Assembly (NCBI RefSeq): GCF_035594125.1
Contig: NC_087152.1
Location: 19,002,001-19,066,000, forward strand
DNA length: 64,000 bases
Reading direction: 5' to 3'
From: Scylla paramamosain
Lineage: Eukaryota; Arthropoda; Malacostraca; Decapoda; Portunidae
Shown here: piece by piece, positions 10,319 to 20,225 of the stretch
Layout: every line of letters begins with the position of its first letter
Position numbering within the stretch: the stretch's first letter is position 1
The notes under the pieces: model-generated
The model's database searches: none
What the model saw: the letters and a program-made list of their open reading frames with translations, nothing else
Told to the model about the DNA's origin: nothing
Program-made: the position numbers and the translations under genes

Positions 10319-13300
10319 TCAACAAAGAACATAATCCTCACTCCATTTGGGTGGATGCCGCTCCCGTCTGGGTCTCTCTATTACAGGTCCAGCGTCGACA
10401 TCCGCCAGTGCCCCCTCCAAGGGACACAACTCATCCGCTCCACCTTCCTCCATCACCAGCGGCTCAGGCTCTCTCAGGTCCAGGTCTCCGTCATCCTCCA
10501 TCACCAGGGGCTCGTCGTCCCCAAGGCCCTTGTCCTTGTCCTCCTCTTCGTCACTGGTCAGGAGAGCAGCTCGCTCTCCCCAGGAGAAGCTTCCAGGGCC
10601 ATGGTAACCCCAGAGCCTGTCAGCGTGCACCACCAGTGCCCGCTTCCTTGGCCCTTGGCGTATCCTGAAGGTGACGTCCGAGATGACCTTCTCCACCACG
10701 TATGGCCCCTCCCAGGGGCTCTGGAGCTTAGGGGACAATCCTTTCTTACGCCGAGGGTTGTGCAGCCACACCTGATCCCCCTCGCTAAAGGGTGGTGCCG
10801 TTGCCCGGCGGTCGTACCGGTCCTTCATCGCCTCACCGGACACCTTCAGGTTACCCCTCACCTGATGGTGCACCTCCCGGAGACGGTCCTGTAGGGCTGT
10901 AGCGTACTGGGTGATGGTAGTGGGCAGGTCTTCGTCCGGCGGCCTGCCAGTCACGAGGTCCACTGGTAGCCGGAGCTCCCGCCCACACATCAGCCGGGCT
11001 GGCGTGTAACCGGTCACCTCATGCTCGGCTGACCGGTAGGCCAAGAGAAGCAGGGGGATTTTTAAGTCCCAGTCCTCTTGCCCTTCCTGGCAATATTTGG
11101 CCAACTCCTGCCCCAACGTGCGGTTGTAGCGTTCCACCATGCCATCCGACTGCGGCCGCAGGGGTGTAGTACGAGTTTTCTTGATGCCCAGCAACTGGCA
11201 GCACTCCCGGAATACTGCCGACTCAAACTCCCTGCCCTGGTCAGAGTGCAGCTCGTGCGGCACGCCAAACCGGGCGAAGAACTCGTCCACTAACACACCT
11301 GCCACGGTGGCAGCCTCATGGTTTGGCAGCGGATACGCTTCCGGCCATTTAGTGAAGTAGTCCATGGTCACACACACAAAGCGGTTACCTCTCAGTGTCT
11401 GAGGGAACGGACCCAGGATGTCCACTGCCACCCTCTCCATAGGTGCCCCAACCTGATACACCTGTAAGGGAGCAACTGTCTTTCTCCCGGGGCCCATCTT
11501 CCCACAGCACACGTCACACACTTTGCACCATTCACTAACGTCCTTCCGCATGCCTACCCAATAAACCCGCTGCTTTAACCGCCCTAGCGTTTTCCTCACA
11601 CCGAAGTGACCACTTGCATTTCCACCGTGAGCCTCGCGCACTAAGGCCTCCCTCATATTCACAGGGACAATTGTTTGCCAGAAGGCCACACCGCCGTCAC
11701 ATGACTCCCACCGCCGTTGCAGCACACCGTCACTCACTCGCAACACTGCCCATTGCTGCCACAACGCCTTGGCGGCAGGGCTTAGCGGGGCCACGCTTTC
11801 CCATGGCGGTTTTTCTTCGCCTTCTTCCCGCAGTGTCACTATGGGCCCGATATCAGCGTCCTGTCGCTGGGCCTGTTTGAGGTCCTCTCCCCACTCAGTG
11901 TCACTGACAAGACTGGCAGCCTTCATGCACACAGGCTCAGTCTCATGGCGTCTACAATGCCTGCAGTCACTGTCGCAAGGACGGCGACTCAAACTGTCAG
12001 CATTGCTATGCATTTTTCCAAGCCAGTATTCGATGTTGTAGTCATGCTGCTCCAGCTTGCCAATCCACCTGGCCAGCTGCCCCTCTGGGTTTCTGAGGCT
12101 TTTCAGCCACCTCAGAGCAGCATGGTCTGTCCTAATCTTGAATCTGGCCCTGTACAAGTAAGGATGGAAGTGATCAATGGCCAGGATCACTGCCAACAAC
12201 TCCTTACGAGTGACGCAATAGTTCCTTTCAGGGGCTGAGAACTTACTGCTGAAGTAGGAGACGACCCACTCTTGTCCGTCTTTCTCCTGGGACAAGACGG
12301 CTCCTACTCCCTCAGCACTCGCATCACAATCCAACACGTATGGTTTCATTGGATCCGGGTACGGTAACACAGGGGCGTTAGCGAGAGCCTCTTTCAGAGT
12401 TTCAAAGGCCCGTTGACAGTCCTCGCTCCAGTGAAAGCATGCCCCTTTACGAGTCAAGTGATGGAGTGGCACCGCAATTTGCGCAAAACCCTTCACAAAC
12501 CTCCGGTAGTACGTACACAACCCAAGGAACCCGCGCACTTCCGTCACACTGCGCGGCACTGGCCACTCCTTAACTGACTCTACCTTACCAGGGTCTGTTT
12601 TCACTCCCTCACTACTCACTATGTGACCCAGAAACGGCACTTCCCTCTGGAACAGGCTACACTTCTTTGGACTGAGTTTCACATTTGCCCCCCTGAACCT
12701 GTCCAACACTGTCTTAAGCCTCTCCAGAGCCCCCTTGAACGAATTCCCGTACACTAGCACATCGTCCAAGTACACCAGGGCGCTTTTCCACAGCAACCCA
12801 TCCAACACACGCTCCATTAGACGCTCAAAGGTGGCCGGGGCATTCACCAGACCAAAACTCATCACTTTAAACTGATACAGTCCCTGCCCATACGAGAAGG
12901 CCGTTTTCTCTCTGTCCTCCTCCGCAACCTCAACTTGATGGTAACCTGATTTCAAGTCTAAGGTGGAGAACCACTGGGCCCCCGTGAGCGCATCAAGCGT
13001 GTCATCCACCCTCGGTAGAGGGTAAGAGTCCTTTGTCGTCACTGCGTTAAGGCCCCGATAGTCCACACAACACCTGGTAGACCCATCCTTCTTCTTAACG
13101 AGGACAACAGCAGCACTCCAGGGACTAGCCGACTTTTCGATTATCCCTTGCGCGCGCAACTCCTCCACGGCTTTTTCCACTTCCAGCCGACGAGCAGGCG
13201 CAATCCGGCGGGGCGGCAACTTAACCGGCCGACTATCCCCTGTGTGAATGCGGTGTTTAACCAGACTGGTCCGGCCCAGGTCATTATCTCCCTGCGAGAA

Positions 13301-14029
13301 GACATCTGCATACAGAGCCAACACTTCCTTCACCTCGTCCAACTGTTCCCCAGACAGGCATGCCGAACTCCTCTGCAATAGATCCTGCAGATGAGGTGGA
13401 ACCCCAGTGCTACTCCCCTGCATGTCCTCGCAATGACCTTCCGGGTCCATAGTCGTCTGTACACCTTCACACTCTTCCGACCCTTGACTTTCCTCCTTCT
13501 GTTCCTTACTGAGACGGCAGCGGTGGCTAGCTTCGGGTAGGGACGCAGTATGGGCTCGGTGAGTTTCAATTGAAGCTTCACACTCCTCTGCGTCAACACC
13601 GCCCTCCTGTAGCGGCACCACACTACCTCTGACCGACATAGTCATTTCCCCGAAGTCCAGCACCGCCCTGCTCTGCTTCAGGTAGTCTAGGCCGAGCAAG
13701 TTCTCCCTGACGTCCGCTACAAAGACGGGAAGATGCTCCTCCGTGCTGCCAACCGCAATCCTGGCATGCACTGGTCCCCTCAGCTGTGTGCAGTGCCCTG
13801 TAATACCACACAGTTGTTGCTGGGCCACCGGGGGCTGTCCAGTTGCCGCCACCCCGTCCTGCACGAAGGTACGTTCCGCGCCCGAGTCCACAGTGAGGCA
13901 GCAAGATTTGCCATCCACTTGCCCGCCCACCTGCACTGTCCGGGCACCCTCGGCGCAGCAACTTAGGCGGACTGGGGTCTCTGGCTCTCTGGCTGGCGCT
14001 CGACCCCTTCCACCAGCCTCTTTCCGTTT
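10319..14029 (-). CDS. pol: Gypsy Pol polyprotein (protease-RT-RNase H-integrase)
   Basis: The long frame from a GTG at 13936 gives 1205 residues, but the frame is open up to a stop at about 14052 and is in the -1 phase relative to gag. It is therefore probably made by frameshifting at 14026-14032, not from its own start. Numbered from 13936: protease DSGA at 17-20, RT LDLKSGYHQ at 326-334 and YLDD at 389-392, RNase H DCDAS at 536-540, integrase zinc-binding H770/H777/C804/C807, and catalytic D839, D899 and E935 (D-35-E spacing). A GPY/F-like WEGPYVV lies at 1075-1081. A Glu/Asp-rich C-terminal tail follows, without a chromodomain. No internal stop is present, so it looks potentially functional. 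Confidence 0.93.
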   Translation of the reverse strand, partial: KRKEAGGRGRAPAREPETPVRLSCCAEGARTVQVGGQVDGKSCCLTVDSGAERTFVQDGVAATGQPPVAQQQLCGITGHCTQLRGPVHARIAVGSTEEHLPVFVADVRENLLGLDYLKQSRAVLDFGEMTMSVRGSVVPLQEGGVDAEECEASIETHRAHTASLPEASHRCRLSKEQKEESQGSEECEGVQTTMDPEGHCEDMQGSSTGVPPHLQDLLQRSSACLSGEQLDEVKEVLALYADVFSQGDNDLGRTSLVKHRIHTGDSRPVKLPPRRIAPARRLEVEKAVEELRAQGIIEKSASPWSAAVVLVKKKDGSTRCCVDYRGLNAVTTKDSYPLPRVDDTLDALTGAQWFSTLDLKSGYHQVEVAEEDREKTAFSYGQGLYQFKVMSFGLVNAPATFERLMERVLDGLLWKSALVYLDDVLVYGNSFKGALERLKTVLDRFRGANVKLSPKKCSLFQREVPFLGHIVSSEGVKTDPGKVESVKEWPVPRSVTEVRGFLGLCTYYRRFVKGFAQIAVPLHHLTRKGACFHWSEDCQRAFETLKEALANAPVLPYPDPMKPYVLDCDASAEGVGAVLSQEKDGQEWVVSYFSSKFSAPERNYCVTRKELLAVILAIDHFHPYLYRARFKIRTDHAALRWLKSLRNPEGQLARWIGKLEQHDYNIEYWLGKMHSNADSLSRRPCDSDCRHCRRHETEPVCMKAASLVSDTEWGEDLKQAQRQDADIGPIVTLREEGEEKPPWESVAPLSPAAKALWQQWAVLRVSDGVLQRRWESCDGGVAFWQTIVPVNMREALVREAHGGNASGHFGVRKTLGRLKQRVYWVGMRKDVSEWCKVCDVCCGKMGPGRKTVAPLQVYQVGAPMERVAVDILGPFPQTLRGNRFVCVTMDYFTKWPEAYPLPNHEAATVAGVLVDEFFARFGVPHELHSDQGREFESAVFRECCQLLGIKKTRTTPLRPQSDGMVERYNRTLGQELAKYCQEGQEDWDLKIPLLLLAYRSAEHEVTGYTPARLMCGRELRLPVDLVTGRPPDEDLPTTITQYATALQDRLREVHHQVRGNLKVSGEAMKDRYDRRATAPPFSEGDQVWLHNPRRKKGLSPKLQSPWEGPYVVEKVISDVTFRIRQGPRKRALVVHADRLWGYHGPGSFSWGERAALLTSDEEEDKDKGLGDDEPLVMEDDGDLDLREPEPLVMEEGGADELCPLEGALADVDAGPVIERPRRERHPPKWSEDYVLC

Positions 14030-15345
14030 CCCCCAGCCTCCTTGCTATCCCTGGGAGAGACGAGGGCACACTCTGCCGTCTTGTGCCCCTGACCGCAGTT
14101 CCAATAACAGGGTTTGTACTGGTACTGCCCTGCTCTGCCGTTGACAGCCTTTCCGCTACTCAATCCCTGTGGACAGTACCTCTTGGTGTGCCCCTGCTGC
14201 CCGCAAGAGTAGCACTTACCCCTGAACTCACCTAGGGGCGGTGAAGGGCTAGAGTAGGCCTTCTGCACGGCCCCTTTCTTTGCCTTCACTCTCTGCGTGA
14301 CATAATTCCCGCTGGGTCGCTCCCGCGTCGTCCGGAGAAATGACTCCATCTCCAGGCCCCTCGCCAGGGCCTCCTGAAGGTCCTTGGGGTGTGCCTGCTG
14401 GACGTATATCCTCAGTTGTTGGTTATCGATGGCATCAACGAACTGATCCCGCAGGAGAATGGTGATCATCTCCTCACTGGCCTCCGGGTACGCACGCCGC
14501 ACCAGCACCTCCAAATCCTGCGCCAGGCGTGTCAGGGTCTCCCCCGGGCCTCGTAACCTGGCCCGGAACCTTGTCCTGAACACCTCGGTTTGGTGCTGGT
14601 ACCCGTACCTCCTCTCCAGTGTCGCCGTCACTTTACTATACGAGCACCGCTGGGCAGCTGGCAGCTGGTTCAGGACTTCTAATGCCGGTCCTTTGAGTGC
14701 CCACACCAGCTGCATGGCCATCTCAGGGCGACTCCACTGGCGGGTGCTGGCCAAGAGCTCGAACTGTGTCTTATACGCTTCCCAAGACACTGTTCCATCG
14801 AACTCCTGTGGCCGGCGCCTCGTCCCGTCCTTCAGCCTCCGTGACGTGGAGCTGGCAGCAGAGGGGTACGACTTTACTGAGGCTAGCGGGGATGGTGGAG
14901 GTGATAAGACGTTTACAGGAGAGCGTAGGGGAGACGGTATCACCTTGGCCAATGGAGAAAGGCTGTTTAGGCTTCCGTGACAACTATTATCCTCCTCCCC
15001 TTCGTCACTCCCCCCCTCAGTCTCACTAGCACGCCCACTTGACCGGAACAGCGTGCCTTCATGCTGAGAGAGTACAGGAGGCGCCTGTGCCGCCACAACC
15101 TCATCCACATATCTCCTCAGTTCACTGGCCGCTTTTTCCACCTCTCCCTTCACCTGATCCTTGGTGAACACTTCACTTAACACCTCGTCTTTAACCCGTG
15201 AACACTCCTCCTTCACGAGCCCCATAACCTCCTTAAATACACGGTCTACACTGCTCGTCACCGCTTGCAACTCAGCATGCTGTACCTCTCCCTGCGCCTT
15301 CAGGGCACTCATAACATCCGCTAGTGTGATTTCTTTCGCCGCCAT
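13963..15345 (-). CDS. gag: Gypsy Gag polyprotein
   Basis: 460 residues from the ATG at 15345. The N-terminal ~100 residues are charged and coiled-coil-like, followed by an acidic Ser/Pro linker. A capsid-like domain lies at ~175-345 and a basic region at ~340-377. A canonical CCHC zinc knuckle is formed by C378, C381, H386 and C391. A second, irregular knuckle (C413, C417, H421, C426; CX3CX3HX4C) follows. The product would form the particle core and bind genomic RNA. The stop lies 63 nt past the frameshift site. The reading frame is intact. Confidence 0.93.
   Translation of the reverse strand: MAAKEITLADVMSALKAQGEVQHAELQAVTSSVDRVFKEVMGLVKEECSRVKDEVLSEVFTKDQVKGEVEKAASELRRYVDEVVAAQAPPVLSQHEGTLFRSSGRASETEGGSDEGEEDNSCHGSLNSLSPLAKVIPSPLRSPVNVLSPPPSPLASVKSYPSAASSTSRRLKDGTRRRPQEFDGTVSWEAYKTQFELLASTRQWSRPEMAMQLVWALKGPALEVLNQLPAAQRCSYSKVTATLERRYGYQHQTEVFRTRFRARLRGPGETLTRLAQDLEVLVRRAYPEASEEMITILLRDQFVDAIDNQQLRIYVQQAHPKDLQEALARGLEMESFLRTTRERPSGNYVTQRVKAKKGAVQKAYSSPSPPLGEFRGKCYSCGQQGHTKRYCPQGLSSGKAVNGRAGQYQYKPCYWNCGQGHKTAECALVSPRDSKEAGGNGKRLVEGVERQPESQRPQSA
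13974..14032 (-). promoter_or_regulatory. -1 ribosomal frameshift signal (slippery site plus pseudoknot)
   Basis: On the minus strand GGGAAAC (14032-14026) sits in the gag frame as G GGA AAC, a textbook X XXY YYZ heptamer, inside the gag/pol overlap. After a 7-nt spacer, GGCTGGTG (14018-14011) can pair with CGCCAGCC (13998-13991). The loop GGGGTC (14007-14002) can pair with GACCCC (13979-13974). That is an H-type pseudoknot with an 8-bp stem 1 (one G-U), a 6-bp stem 2 and an 11-nt crossing loop. The pairing is seen by eye; function is inferred from position and phase. Confidence 0.8.
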
Positions 15346-15556
15346 GCTGACTTAATTACTGTAAGGCACCGTAACTTAACACAACACGCAGCTTACCATG
15401 GCAAAACACACTGCACCGTCCGCCCACCCGCTGCGATCCACAAGTACGTTACCCGTACCACCGCTGCTCGCCTCCCCTGTGCAATACGCACGCACACTCG
15501 GTAACACACCGCGACGCACACAGTTAGCACTTAACTCTTCCCACTCCTGACACCAC
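15346..15556 (-). other. Gypsy leader with primer-binding site
   Basis: Untranslated leader between the 5' LTR and the gag ATG. The PBS at 15540-15555 reads TGGTGTCAGGAGTGGG on the minus strand, one base from the LTR edge. A single-base difference separates it from the PBS of the decayed relative. Confidence 0.75.
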
Positions 15557-16057
15557 TGTAACTTCACCACCCCGTGGGCCGTCACACTTACACTTTTAGG
15601 GTCCGGTGCTTCCTGCATACGTGACGGTGAACTTACCCTGCGGCGCTCCGTGTTCTCCCCTGGCTCCCCTCAGAAGGCGAGTAGTAAAACACACTTGTCG
15701 GCTTCTGGCCCTCTATTCTCCGTTGCTCACACTACACAGTAGTCCTATGCTGTAGCTCGGCACCCCGGGCCTCTTGTCGACCCTCGGAAAGCTTCTTGAC
15801 GCCTCGCTCCAGCTCACAAAGGCACATACAAGTACAGGAGGCAGTGTCGGCGACGCGCGGGCTTTCTTCCCTCCCCAGTGTTCTCCCGCCACTCTGTCTC
15901 CCAAACTGTTCCGCCACCAATCCCAGGGCTGCTACACGTCACGTGATACTCCCGAGCCCCAGGGTAGGCGGCCGGCGAGGTGACGTAGTGTGACATCATC
16001 CTCCACTTCCGCTGGGACTCAGTCTGGGTATCTTCATGATCTTGCCCTCTCGTGACA
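15557..16057 (-). repeat. 5' LTR of near-intact Gypsy element
   Basis: 501 bp, TGTAAC to GTGACA, almost identical to 9699-10199. It should carry the promoter; I see no clear TATA box. Confidence 0.95.
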
Positions 16058-16159
16058 ATATATATATATAACTGCACTATCTATATGGTAATTCATTGAA
16101 CTACAAGGACTGGAGCTCTCAGGTAATCATGATGGTTTTATTTTTGGGGTCCCTTGGGA

Positions 16160-16385
16160 AACTAAAAACAATGATAGATCATCCTCATTTTTAATCGAAA
16201 GCTGGATGTTGCGTCTATGTGCGCAACGACTTAACCTGCTCTTGTGCCCACAATCTTGAATCTTCCAAGTTTTTCACCATCTGGCTATGACTACAGAGTC
16301 ACTCTCGAACTAAATTTATTTGTACTGTATATCTCTCAGCTTCTCTGACTAGAAGAAATTCTTAGACTTCTTAACTTCCAAAATG
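16160..16385 (+). pseudogene. LINE endonuclease fragment
   Basis: This matches about 17130-17335 of the downstream LINE at the DNA level (shared words AAGCTGGATG and GACTTAACCTGCTCT). It contains in-frame stops. It is a separate, truncated copy of the same family. Confidence 0.75.
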
Positions 16386-16850
16386 GATACCGCCAACAGT
16401 GGTGCTGACGATTATGGAAGTAACGATGGAAGAAATAGGTGTAAAGACAAAACAAATATTTATGCTAAATAACATGTTCTGTGTTATAAAAGTTAAAGTG
16501 AGTGTATTAAGTCCTGATGCTATGAAAGTTAAGTAAATGAGAGATATAATGATAATGAAACTGAGAATGAGAGTAGTGAAGATGTAAGGTGTAGCTATGT
16601 TGTGGTAGGAGGAGGCAGTAAACACCTGCCGAAACGATAATTACTCCCAGTGAGGTCTAAAGCACTGTTCAGGGGGTGCTGTGAACTTATCATTAAACCC
16701 AGCTGTAACCTCACTGAACGTTTCCCTTTGTGTCTCACAACACAAGGGGGCAGTCACTGCCTGCCCTCTAAAGACAACTCTCTTCCTCCACACAAAACTA
16801 CAAGCACCTAATAAAACACACGCCCTTCACTCAAAAATTTTTAAATCATC
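16386..16850 (+). other. Probable 5' leader of the LINE
   Basis: Non-coding, A-rich sequence followed by a small hairpin (GGCAGTAAACACCTGCC, ~16614) up to the ATG at 16851. The exact 5' end of the LINE is not defined. The minus-strand 84-aa frame here is hydrophobic, low-complexity and not convincing. Confidence 0.45.
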
Positions 16851-17412
16851 ATGGCGACTCCTACACCAGCCTCGGAGTCCCCATCTGGGGAGGGGGCCAT
16901 AAATGTCACCAAGTCGGACTGCCTTTCTGTCGACGACCCTAAGTGTCTTGACACCCCCCCTCAACTTTTTCTTCATTAACTTCTGCAACATTCGCGGTCT
17001 AAGATCTAATTTTCAATCTGTAGAACACCACCTCTCCTCTTCTAAACCTCATCTTCTTTTCCTCACTGAAACTCAGGTGTCTGAGGCAACGGACAGTAGC
17101 CCCTTTTCTGTTCCCTCCTACTTTCTCTATCCTCATTTTCGATCCAAAGCTGGATGCTGCGTTTATGTGCGCAATGACTTAACCTGCTCTCGTGCCCACG
17201 CTCTTGAATCTTCCAAGTTTTCTACCATCTGGCTACGACTACAGGGTCACTCTCATACTAAATTTATCTGTGCTGTATACCTCTCACCTAACTCCTCTGA
17301 CTATAAGAAATTCTTTGACTACTTAACTTCCAAAGTGGAGCACATTCTGACCCTCTTCTCTTTTGCAGAGATCTCCATTCTTGGAGACTTCAATGTTCAC
17401 CACCAGCTTTAG
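16851..17412 (+). pseudogene. LINE ORF, N-terminus and endonuclease domain
   Basis: The ATG at 16851 opens a Ser/Pro-rich N-terminus. A one-base phase change at C7 (16954-16960) moves into the endonuclease frame. The AP-endonuclease-like fold is marked by FCNIRGLRSN, LFLTETQ and ILGDFNVHH. The frame stops at TAG 17410-17412 and resumes in the same phase afterwards; the older copy at 20226 has CAC at this position. Confidence 0.8.
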
Positions 17413-19359
17413 CTTTCCTCTCCCTTCACTGACCATCCTGGTGAACTAGCCTACAACTTTGCTATCCTCCATGACCTAGAGCAATTGGTGCAACACCCTA
17501 CTCGTATTCCTGACCGTCTTGGAGATACGCCCAACATTCTTGACCTTTTCCTGACCTCTAATCCTTCTGCTTATGCTGTCACCCTTTCTTCTCCGATGGG
17601 CTCCTCCGATCACAATCTCATATCTTTATCTTGTCCTATCACTCCAATCCCTCCTCAGGATCCCCCTAAGCGAAGGTGCCTCTGGCGTTTTGCCTCTGCT
17701 AGTTGGGGGGACCTGAGGAGGTATTTTGCTGATTTTCCTTGGAATGACTACTGCTTCCGTGTCAGAGACCCGTCTTTGTGTACTGAGCGCATAACAGAGT
17801 TGATAGTGTCTGGCATGAAGGCATACATTCCTCACTCTTTTTCTCGTCCTAAACCTTCTAAACCTTGGTTTAACACAGCTTGTTCTCATGCTATACATGA
17901 TAGAGAGGTGGCCCACAAAAGGTACTTAAGCCTTCCATCACCAGAATCTCGTGCACTTTATATTTCTGCCCGGAACCATGCCAAGTCTGTTCTCCAACTA
18001 GCCAAAAACTCCTTCATTAACAGAAAATGTCAAAACCTTTCAAGATCTAACTCCCCTCATGATTTCTGGCATCTAGCCAAAAATATCTCCAATAACTTTG
18101 CTTCTTCTTCTTTCCCTCCTCTATTTCAACCAGATGGCACCACTGCTATCACATCTATTTCTAAAGCTGAACTCTTTGCTCAAACCTTTGCTAAAAACTC
18201 TACCTTGGACGATTCAGGGCTTGTTCCTCCCTCTCCTCCACCCTCTGACTACTTCATGCCACCTATTAAAATTCTTTGCAATGATGTTTTCCATGCCCTC
18301 GCTGGCCTAAACCCTCAGAAGGCTTATGGACCTGATGGGATCCCTCCTATTGTTCTCCGAAACTGTGCCTCCGTGCTTGCACCTTGTCTAGTCAAACTCT
18401 TTCAGCTCTGTCTGTCAAAATCTACCTTTCCTTCTTGCTGGAAGTTTGCCTACATTCAACCTGTTTCTAAAAAGGGTGACCGTTCTAATCCCTCAAACTA
18501 CCGTCCTATTGCTTTAATTTCCTGCCTATCTAAAGTTTTTGAATCTATCCTCAACAGGAAGATTCTTAAACATCTATCACTTCACAACCTTCTATCTGAT
18601 CGCCAGTACGGGTTCTGTCAAGGCCGCTCTACTGGTGATCTTCTGGCTTTCCTTACTGAATCTTGGTCATCCTCTTTTAGAGATTTTGGTGAAACTTTTG
18701 CTGTTGCCTTGGACATATCAAAAGCTTTTGATAGAGTCTGGCACAAAGCTTTGATTTCCAAACTACCCTCCTACGGTTTCTATCCTTCTCTCTGTAACTT
18801 CATCTCAAGTTTCCTTTCTGACCGTTCTATTGCTGCTGTGGTAGACGGTCACTGTTCTTCTCCTAAATCTATTAACAGTGGTGTTCCTCAGGGTTCTGTC
18901 CTGTCACCCACTCTCTTCTTATTATTCATTAATGATCTTCTAAACCAAACTTCTTGTCCTATCCACTCCTACGCTGATGATACCACCCTGCACTTTTCCA
19001 CGTCTTTTCATAGACGTCCAACCCTTCAGGAGGTAAACATATCACGCAGGGAAGCCACAGAACGCCTGACTTCTGATCTTTCTAAAATTTCTGATTGGGG
19101 CAGAGCAAACTTGGTATTGTTCAACGCCTCAAAAACTCAATTCCTCCATCTATCAACTCGACACAACCTTCCAGACAACTATCCCCTCTTCTTCAATGAC
19201 ATTCAACTGTCCCCCTCTTCTACACTGAACATCCTCGGTCTGTCCTTTACTTATAATCTGAACTGGAAACTTCACATCTCATCTCTAGCTAAAACAGCTT
19301 CTATGAAGTTAGGTGTTCTGAGACGTCTCCGCCAGTTTTTCTTACCCCCCAGCTGCTAA
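17413..19359 (+). pseudogene. LINE reverse transcriptase domain
   Basis: In phase with the endonuclease after the TAG. The end of the endonuclease ([11 protein letters not shown]) precedes RT blocks [48 protein letters not shown] and the catalytic YADDTTLH. The domain copies the element RNA into DNA at the nicked target. It is interrupted at 19357-19359 by a stop created by the frameshift at 19345-19350. Confidence 0.88.
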
Positions 19360-19811
19360 CTCTGTACAAGGGCCTTATCCGTCCATGTATGGAGTATGCT
19401 TCACATGTCTGGGGGGGTTCCGCTCATACTGCTCTTCTAGACAGGGTGGAATCAAAAGCTTTTCGTCTCATCAACTCCTTTCCTCTAACTGCCTGTCTTC
19501 AGCCTCTCTCTCACTGCCGCAGTGTTGCATATCTAGCTGTCTTCTACCGCTATTTTCATGCTAACTGCTCTTCTGATCTTGCTAACTGCATGCCTCCCCT
19601 CCTCCCGTGGCCTCGCTGCACAAGACTTTCTTCTTTCTCTCACCCCTATTCTGTCCACCTCTCTAATGCAAGAGTTAACCAGTATTCTCAATCATTCATC
19701 CCTTTCTCTGGTAAACTCTGGAACTCCCTGCCTGCTTCTATATTTCCACCTTCCTATGACTTGAATTCCTTGAAGAGGGAGGTTTCAAGACACTTATCCA
19801 TCAATTTTTGA
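19360..19811 (+). pseudogene. LINE ORF C-terminal part
   Basis: In another frame from about 19352. It continues with the conserved post-RT region (MEYASHVWGG, then SKAFRLINS) and ends at a natural stop after RHLSINF. Together with the previous entry it shows that a single-base phase change separates the two parts. Confidence 0.8.
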
Positions 19812-19925
19812 CCACTGCTTTGACCCTTTTATGGGACTGGCATTTCAGTGGGCATTTTTTTTTTTTTATTAGATTTTTGTTGTCCTTGGCCAGTGTCCTT
19901 CCTACATAAAAAAAAAAAAAAAAAA

Positions 19926-20225
19926 TTGAGGCCTGTGTTTACTGGGAAAAGTGTGGATGCTGCGGTAAAACGATATAAGGAGGGCCGGTGACATGTGAGA
20001 GGTGAACTATCTGGGTGAGGTGCTGGGGACCAGCAGGGACGAAGCCCGGAGGGCCAGATCCCTTTGTACCGTCACCGCGTTCGGGTGTGACTACTTCAGG
20101 AAAGATAGGACCAGTACAATATAGGCGCAAGTGTTGCTTGGTGACAGGCCTCCTCAAGACCCCAAATGCAATAAACGATTCGCCTCACCATATGGGTCTA
20201 AAATCCTTTAGCTGCTTTCGGGCAG
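19926..20225. other. Spacer between LINE copies, unrecognised
   Basis: GC-richer sequence with no coding motif and an AATAAA near 20170. It may be part of another repeat; I do not recognise it. Confidence 0.35.

Larger units (their letters stand above)
9699..16057 (-). mobile_element. Near-intact Ty3/Gypsy LTR retrotransposon
   Basis: A full-length element of about 6.36 kb on the minus strand. It has a 501-bp 5' LTR (15557-16057), PBS (15540-15555), gag (13963-15345), pol in the -1 frame (ending 10319), polypurine tract (10200-10210) and a 501-bp 3' LTR (9699-10199). Both flanks carry ATAT, consistent with a 4-bp target-site duplication inside a TA array. The LTRs differ at 4 positions by my reading, so the insertion is recent. 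There is no env and no chromodomain. Confidence 0.95.
16386..19925 (+). mobile_element. Nearly full-length APE-type LINE (Jockey-group-like)
   Basis: A non-LTR retrotransposon with a leader, a single endonuclease-RT ORF and a 3' tail ending in poly(A) (19908-19925). Three lesions break the ORF: a frameshift at a C7 run (16954-16960), a TAG at 17410-17412 and a frameshift at a C6 run (19345-19350). Other copies lie at 16160-16385, 20226-22775, 48508-49170 (minus) and 51106-51305. Clade placement is by general appearance only. Confidence 0.85.

Noticed and set aside
13934..13936. GTG at 13936 as the start of Pol
   Set aside because: The pol frame is open well upstream of it and a -1 frameshift site lies in the overlap; eukaryotic elements do not normally start at GTG.
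10355..15029. Plus-strand frames of 70-180 aa opposite gag and pol
   Set aside because: They are antisense shadows of the GC-rich Gypsy coding frames.
16371..16625. 84-aa hydrophobic minus-strand frame
   Set aside because: Compositional (Ile/Thr/Ser from AT-rich DNA), antisense to the LINE leader.
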